64,000 nucleotides of DNA, from the NCBI GenBank assembly GCA_033439255.1, contig CM065884.1:2170001-2234000 (forward strand), in the 5' to 3' direction. The notes beneath the pieces are model-generated. The model was not told where the DNA came from. It did not search any database and saw only the letters and a list, made by a program, of their open reading frames with translations. This DNA is from Hericium rajendrae. Taxonomy: Eukaryota; Basidiomycota; Agaricomycetes; Russulales; Hericiaceae. Shown here one piece after another: positions 60,414 through 64,000 of the stretch (its first letter is position 1; each line of letters begins with the position of its first letter). Position numbers and translations under genes: made by a program.

Positions 60414-63342
60414 CTAGGCGCTGCCACTCGCTGCCAACATCTGCTCCACAGCCCAAGTAACATCCTCCAGTGCAGAAGCAGCTTCGTGCTTCTCCTGGAC
60501 GTCAGTCGCACCCGAAACCCACCAACCCAGGGCGAGCATAATCAGAACAAACCCGTTCTTCCCCCCCTTCAAAAGAGGGGCCCAATCGGCGGGCGAAGTC
60601 GAATCCCTGCGTTGCAGAGGCCAGTTTTGACCGCGCTAACTGGCTTGCAGACCCATCCACCACTCGTGCCATTTAATCCCGAAGTTCTTAAAGTTCTTGA
60701 TAGGGGGCGCCTTGTCGAGGACGCGTCGGAACCTCATCCAATCAGCCACTTCCTGTGGACGACCGGTCATGCCCAGCTGCCACCGTTTCCCCTGTTGCTA
60801 ATGTAAGTCACCACATCGCATGCCATGATTTTGACACTTACCCGTCCATCCTGATACCCAATCTTGTGTTGCCATTTTATTCACACCTCCACTGAATACA
60901 CCCACTCGGCCTCAGAGGATAGCATAGTGAAGTGCTTGAGCACTTCTTTTACCCATTTAGGAGCCACGGCCAGATCGACTTCGCCTGTTGTAGCGGCATC
61001 GCCTCCATCGCCCGTGGTGGCCTCGCCTCCGTCGCTCGCGGTGGCCTCGCCTGTGAGGGCACAAGATACTGGGCCTTGGGTTGGGATGCTGGGGATCGAC
61101 AACGGAGACACCGGGGAAACCTCTTGCATATTATCTTCGACGAGCGAGGTATTGTCCTCGGCGTGTGGATTCTCGTCCTCGGCGCGTGGATTCTCGTCCT
61201 TGGCACGTGGATTCTCGTCCTCGGCACGTGGATTCTCGTCCCCGCGCGTTGTGTCTTCGACGCCCGAGGTATTGGCCTCGATGCATGACTTGTCACCTTC
61301 GACGCGCGAGTCTCCCGTGATGATGTCATCCTGCAGTTTATTCAGTCTTCGCTCGCTACAATATACTACACTTTGACTTACCTGGAGAGCCCTCTCACGT
61401 TGCGCTGTCCCCGAACCGATGCCTGTCACGGGTGCTGCACTTTGTTTTGCACCTGCGCCGACGCCGGATGTCGGTATGTCGCCCGGCTGGTGTGGAGAAG
61501 TTGTGTGAGCAGTCATAAAACAACGCAGAATGATTATATCTCACCTGTACCTGAGGCAATGGAGGACCACCACCATCACCGCCTGCCGTGTCCAAGTCCA
61601 TAGGACTCCCATCGCCGCCAGGCCCGTCACCGTCTGCTTCTTCGCCTGCAGCGGGAGACACGTTCCCAGTACCGGTCTGGCTGGCGTTGTCTTCACCGGT
61701 TTTCTTGTTGCTAGTGAATAACTCGTTAATAGATATCTGTGTAGAAGGGATACCTACTCACCTTCCACGTGTAATCCTCCTAGCCGGCTGGGATAGGGCC
61801 AACTTCGGGTTCCTCACGCCTGCCTTGCGCTTCTTGCGTTCTTTAGGACCGAAGTGCTCGCTGACCTTGTAGATTCCCATCTGCTTTAAGAGCGCATTGT
61901 TCCGTTCGATGTTCTCTTCCCGCAGATGCTCATATGGGGTTCTAGCGCCCGTGCTCTGTGGCTGAGCAGCCTGAACTTCTTCGTCCTCCTCGTCATCCTC
62001 CTCGTCTTTATCCTCCCCTGCCTCGTCCTCCTTGTCCTCATCCTCCTCGTCCTCATCTTCGTCTCCTCGCCACTTGTCTTCTTTGTCAATATCCATCTCG
62101 TCCTCGTCCTCTTCCTCGGAATCCTCGCTCTCACGAGCACGACCCTCGCCACGCTTAGCCGTCAGACGAGTCACGTTCACCCCTACTTCCTGTGGGCTGA
62201 CGTCGCTGTCCAGACCCTGACCAGTCGCCGAAGTTCCAGCCGAAGTCCCAGTCATTGACATGGCTTGAATTCTGTCGGGAGCTTCACACCGTGGTGAGCA
62301 ATCGTCATAATAAATCCAAAACAACAGACGTACTGAAATAGCTATGTAGAAACTTGAGAAAAGGCTCCTCAACATTCTTCTTGTAATCCGGGTCACTCGC
62401 GCTAAATGTGTGCCCGTCCTCCAGTTCGCTGTGCATCCTGAGGGCTCTGTAAGTGAGATCGGGTCCGCCACGGTACGAGTATGAAGACTTACGAAAATGC
62501 CAGGATATCCCCATTGTGGCCGGGCTGGGGGCAGCCGAAAAGAATTGTACATAGCCCACCGGTCTGATGCATGACCTCTTGCACGATGGTTAACATTGTC
62601 CGCGGCATGCAATCGATAGCCCTGGAAATCGGTAAGTGCCATGCAAATTAAAACAGTAAGTACAAACTCACTCCTGGCGCGCAAGCATCTGATGATCTCG
62701 AGCCTCTTCGGACTCCAGCTCTCCGTTCGACGCGCTCTTCCTCTTGGCGATGTACGCCTTCACCTCCGCCTTCACCTTCGGCGTCTCCAGATCAAACTGG
62801 GCCTTGACGAATTCATTGCGAAACGTCACCATCTCCTTCACTTCATCTCCCTCTTTGACGGCGGCAACATAGTTCTTGTACACCTCATCAACCATAACCT
62901 TTAGCTTCGACTGATAGTAAAGCGTCATGTAGGCCTGGTGGTCCGCTGGGCAATGCATCTGACGGGTCAAATTCAAGACCTTCTTCCCATCTTTTGGTGC
63001 GTGCACGAGGCAGCCGCCCATCCCGGCGCTTTCAGTGACCCCGTTTGGCCCCGCAATAGGTTGGTTGGCGCGATTATTGAACCACTGCTTTAAACACTGT
63101 TTCCGGTAAGTAATTTTGGTCGCACAGAGCACATGACGACTTACTTTATGAATGACAGGCATGCCCTCCACGGTCACATCCGTCTCCGGCCACAACGCGA
63201 GCCACCGGGCATAGAGAACGGGCCAAAAATGGCAGACCTTGCCTTCGGCCTGCGCCTTGTGGTGAGCAGGTCTCATGGAATGAAGGAAGTCGCACTGGGG
63301 TTTGGAGGTCCAACCTCCCTTTCGGTTGGTCAGGCGGGCCAT
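60414..63342 (-). pseudogene. Expanded agaricomycete family gene of unknown function, one in-frame stop
   Basis: The product starts MARLTNRKGGWTSKPQCDFL and continues HKAQAEGKVCHFWPVLYARW, a Trp-rich N-terminal pattern I recall from many uncharacterised agaricomycete proteins. Next come a Lys/Glu-rich helical region (VKAEVKAYIAKRKSASNGEL), an extremely acidic stretch at 61970-62110 (DEDEEDEDKEDEAGEDKDEE), a heptad-like DENPRAE repeat and a Trp-rich C-terminus (GIKWHEWWMGLQ ... NWPLQRR ... LALGWWVSG). At least seven exons have GT/AG junctions. The frame is interrupted by TAG (60636-60638) where TGG would suit the Trp pattern, just after LQAS; about 74 codons follow to the normal stop at 60414. 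I therefore mark it as probably broken, but a product shortened by 75 residues might still be made. It is divergent with the gene at 63792. Confidence 0.6.
61140..61245 (-). repeat. 21-bp coding minisatellite (DENPRAE repeat)
   Basis: About four to five tandem 21-bp units built on GTGGATTCTCGTCCTCGGCGC (shown shifted) encode DENPRAE, DENPRAK, DENPRAE and DENPHAE on the minus strand. Because the unit is a multiple of three, copy number can change without shifting the frame. It lies within the gene at 60414-63342. Confidence 0.7.
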
Positions 63343-63791
63343 TATTGGAATGAATGTAATCGATATAGATGAAGAGCACCGCGAAAGGTATGGACCGATA
63401 GGAATAGAGGGTATGCGGATGCCGGTGGGGGTAGGCCGTCGCTCGAAGGAGTTTCATGGGCGCGCGAGGCTTAATATCTCCTCGCAGCTAACGTTCTACT
63501 CTGCAGGCAGATTTCCTGTAACTGAGTCCTCACCGAGTTAAGTGTCACCTTTACTGAAATTGGCCGTACTGATAACACCACCTGCTGCAGGCTGCATTCT
63601 TTCACCGATCCGCCCCGCTTCGCGAGGCATGTGTCCGTACTATATTGCCCCACAGCGTTATCAGAACGAAACCGACTACCAAAACAGCTCTCCTCTGCTG
63701 CTTCGGAGGGCCCTCGTCGTGCTTTTATAGCGGCGCTGCTGCAGCAGGTCCCTCCAACCCCGCTTCATACGCTCTCTGCTCTTGTCCTACA
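63343..63791. promoter_or_regulatory. Divergent intergenic region with TATA-like motif
   Basis: It is 449 bp between two start codons pointing apart. TTTTATAG at about 63724-63731 lies some 65 bases upstream of the plus-strand ATG and may be its TATA box. Most of the rest shows nothing specific. Confidence 0.4.
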
Positions 63792-64000
63792 ATGGCTCCC
63801 CCTCGCTCGAACCCAAGCTCCCCCTCCGCTGCTGCATCCAATGACGCAGGCGCGGCAGGTGCGCAGGGCTTGCACGAAGCTAATCTGGGGCATGGAGCTA
63901 CCAATGCGGGCTCCCCCGCTGGAAGCGACGTTGCGAGTGACACCGGTGAATCTCCGGCGTTCCTTCTGGGCCTGCGTTCCTCACTAAACTATGACATCCG
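63792..64000 (+). CDS. Start of a gene running off the window
   Basis: It is an open frame from ATG at 63792 to the window edge (69 codons, no stop). It reads MAPPRSNPSSPSAAASNDAG and continues Ala/Gly/Ser-rich to PAFLLGLRSSLNYDI. Low-complexity, probably disordered start; no domain is visible. The divergent position relative to the family gene at 60414-63342 and the upstream TATA-like motif support a real gene. Family unknown. Confidence 0.5.
   Translation, partial: MAPPRSNPSSPSAAASNDAGAAGAQGLHEANLGHGATNAGSPAGSDVASDTGESPAFLLGLRSSLNYDI

Noticed and set aside
61926-62258. Plus-strand hydrophobic Leu/Val-rich frame over the acidic region
   Set aside because: It is the antisense of the Glu/Asp-rich stretch of the minus-strand gene; acidic codons read as Leu, Val, Ser and Phe on the opposite strand.

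Overview
The window reads as chromosomal DNA from a mushroom-forming basidiomycete (Agaricomycetes). Short introns of about 50-65 bases with GT/AG ends run through nearly every gene. Gene families such as the Plavaka transposase, the DUF6532-like protein and fungal Zn2Cys6 and DHHC proteins are typical of that group. Coordinates of multi-exon genes are given from start codon to stop codon and include introns.

Three parts can be told apart. (1) About 1-24.8 kb is a repeat-rich region. It holds a solo LTR (1497-1878) and a 330-bp inverted repeat. An older minus-strand locus follows, with a DDE integrase-core transposase gene and a zinc-ribbon protein gene. A 6.4-kb Plavaka-like DNA transposon (4513-10901, terminal inverted repeats and TT target duplication) has landed in the second gene. 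A 5.1-kb LTR element without coding capacity (14364-19511, GTATG duplication) has landed in the first. A decayed CHD1 chromatin-remodeller copy (about 20490-23720) ends this part. (2) 24.8-47.8 kb is a compact, well preserved host gene island: tRNA-Ser(GCU) with intron, a 2OG-Fe(II) oxygenase, RRP3, the TRAPP II subunit TRAPPC10/Trs130, ALG3, a membrane protein, phosphopantetheine adenylyltransferase (CAB4), an ERF2-like DHHC palmitoyltransferase, a Zn2Cys6 transcription factor and a LIM-domain (paxillin-like) protein. Several pairs are divergent with gaps of only 165-250 bp. (3) 47.8-64 kb is again repeat-rich. It has a tandem LTR remnant and a Ty3/Gypsy element (from 49504), whose 5' LTR is split by a 2.9-kb non-autonomous cousin of the Plavaka element. 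A 401-bp MITE sits inside a short tandem duplication. A gene of an expanded agaricomycete family of unknown function and the start of a divergent gene at the right edge follow.

The two most unusual structures are these. The non-coding LTR element carries a diverged satellite with a monomer of about 158.6 bp and a higher-order unit of seven monomers (about 1,110 bp) between nearly identical LTRs. The Plavaka-like family shares CATCTG-type ends and a TTGTTC target in two copies: one has an apparently intact transposase plus a DUF6532-like partner gene, and the other has a CpG-rich minisatellite as its only cargo.

All calls come from reading the sequence and from recall of protein families. No database search or alignment program was run, so names resting on distant similarity are marked with lower confidence.
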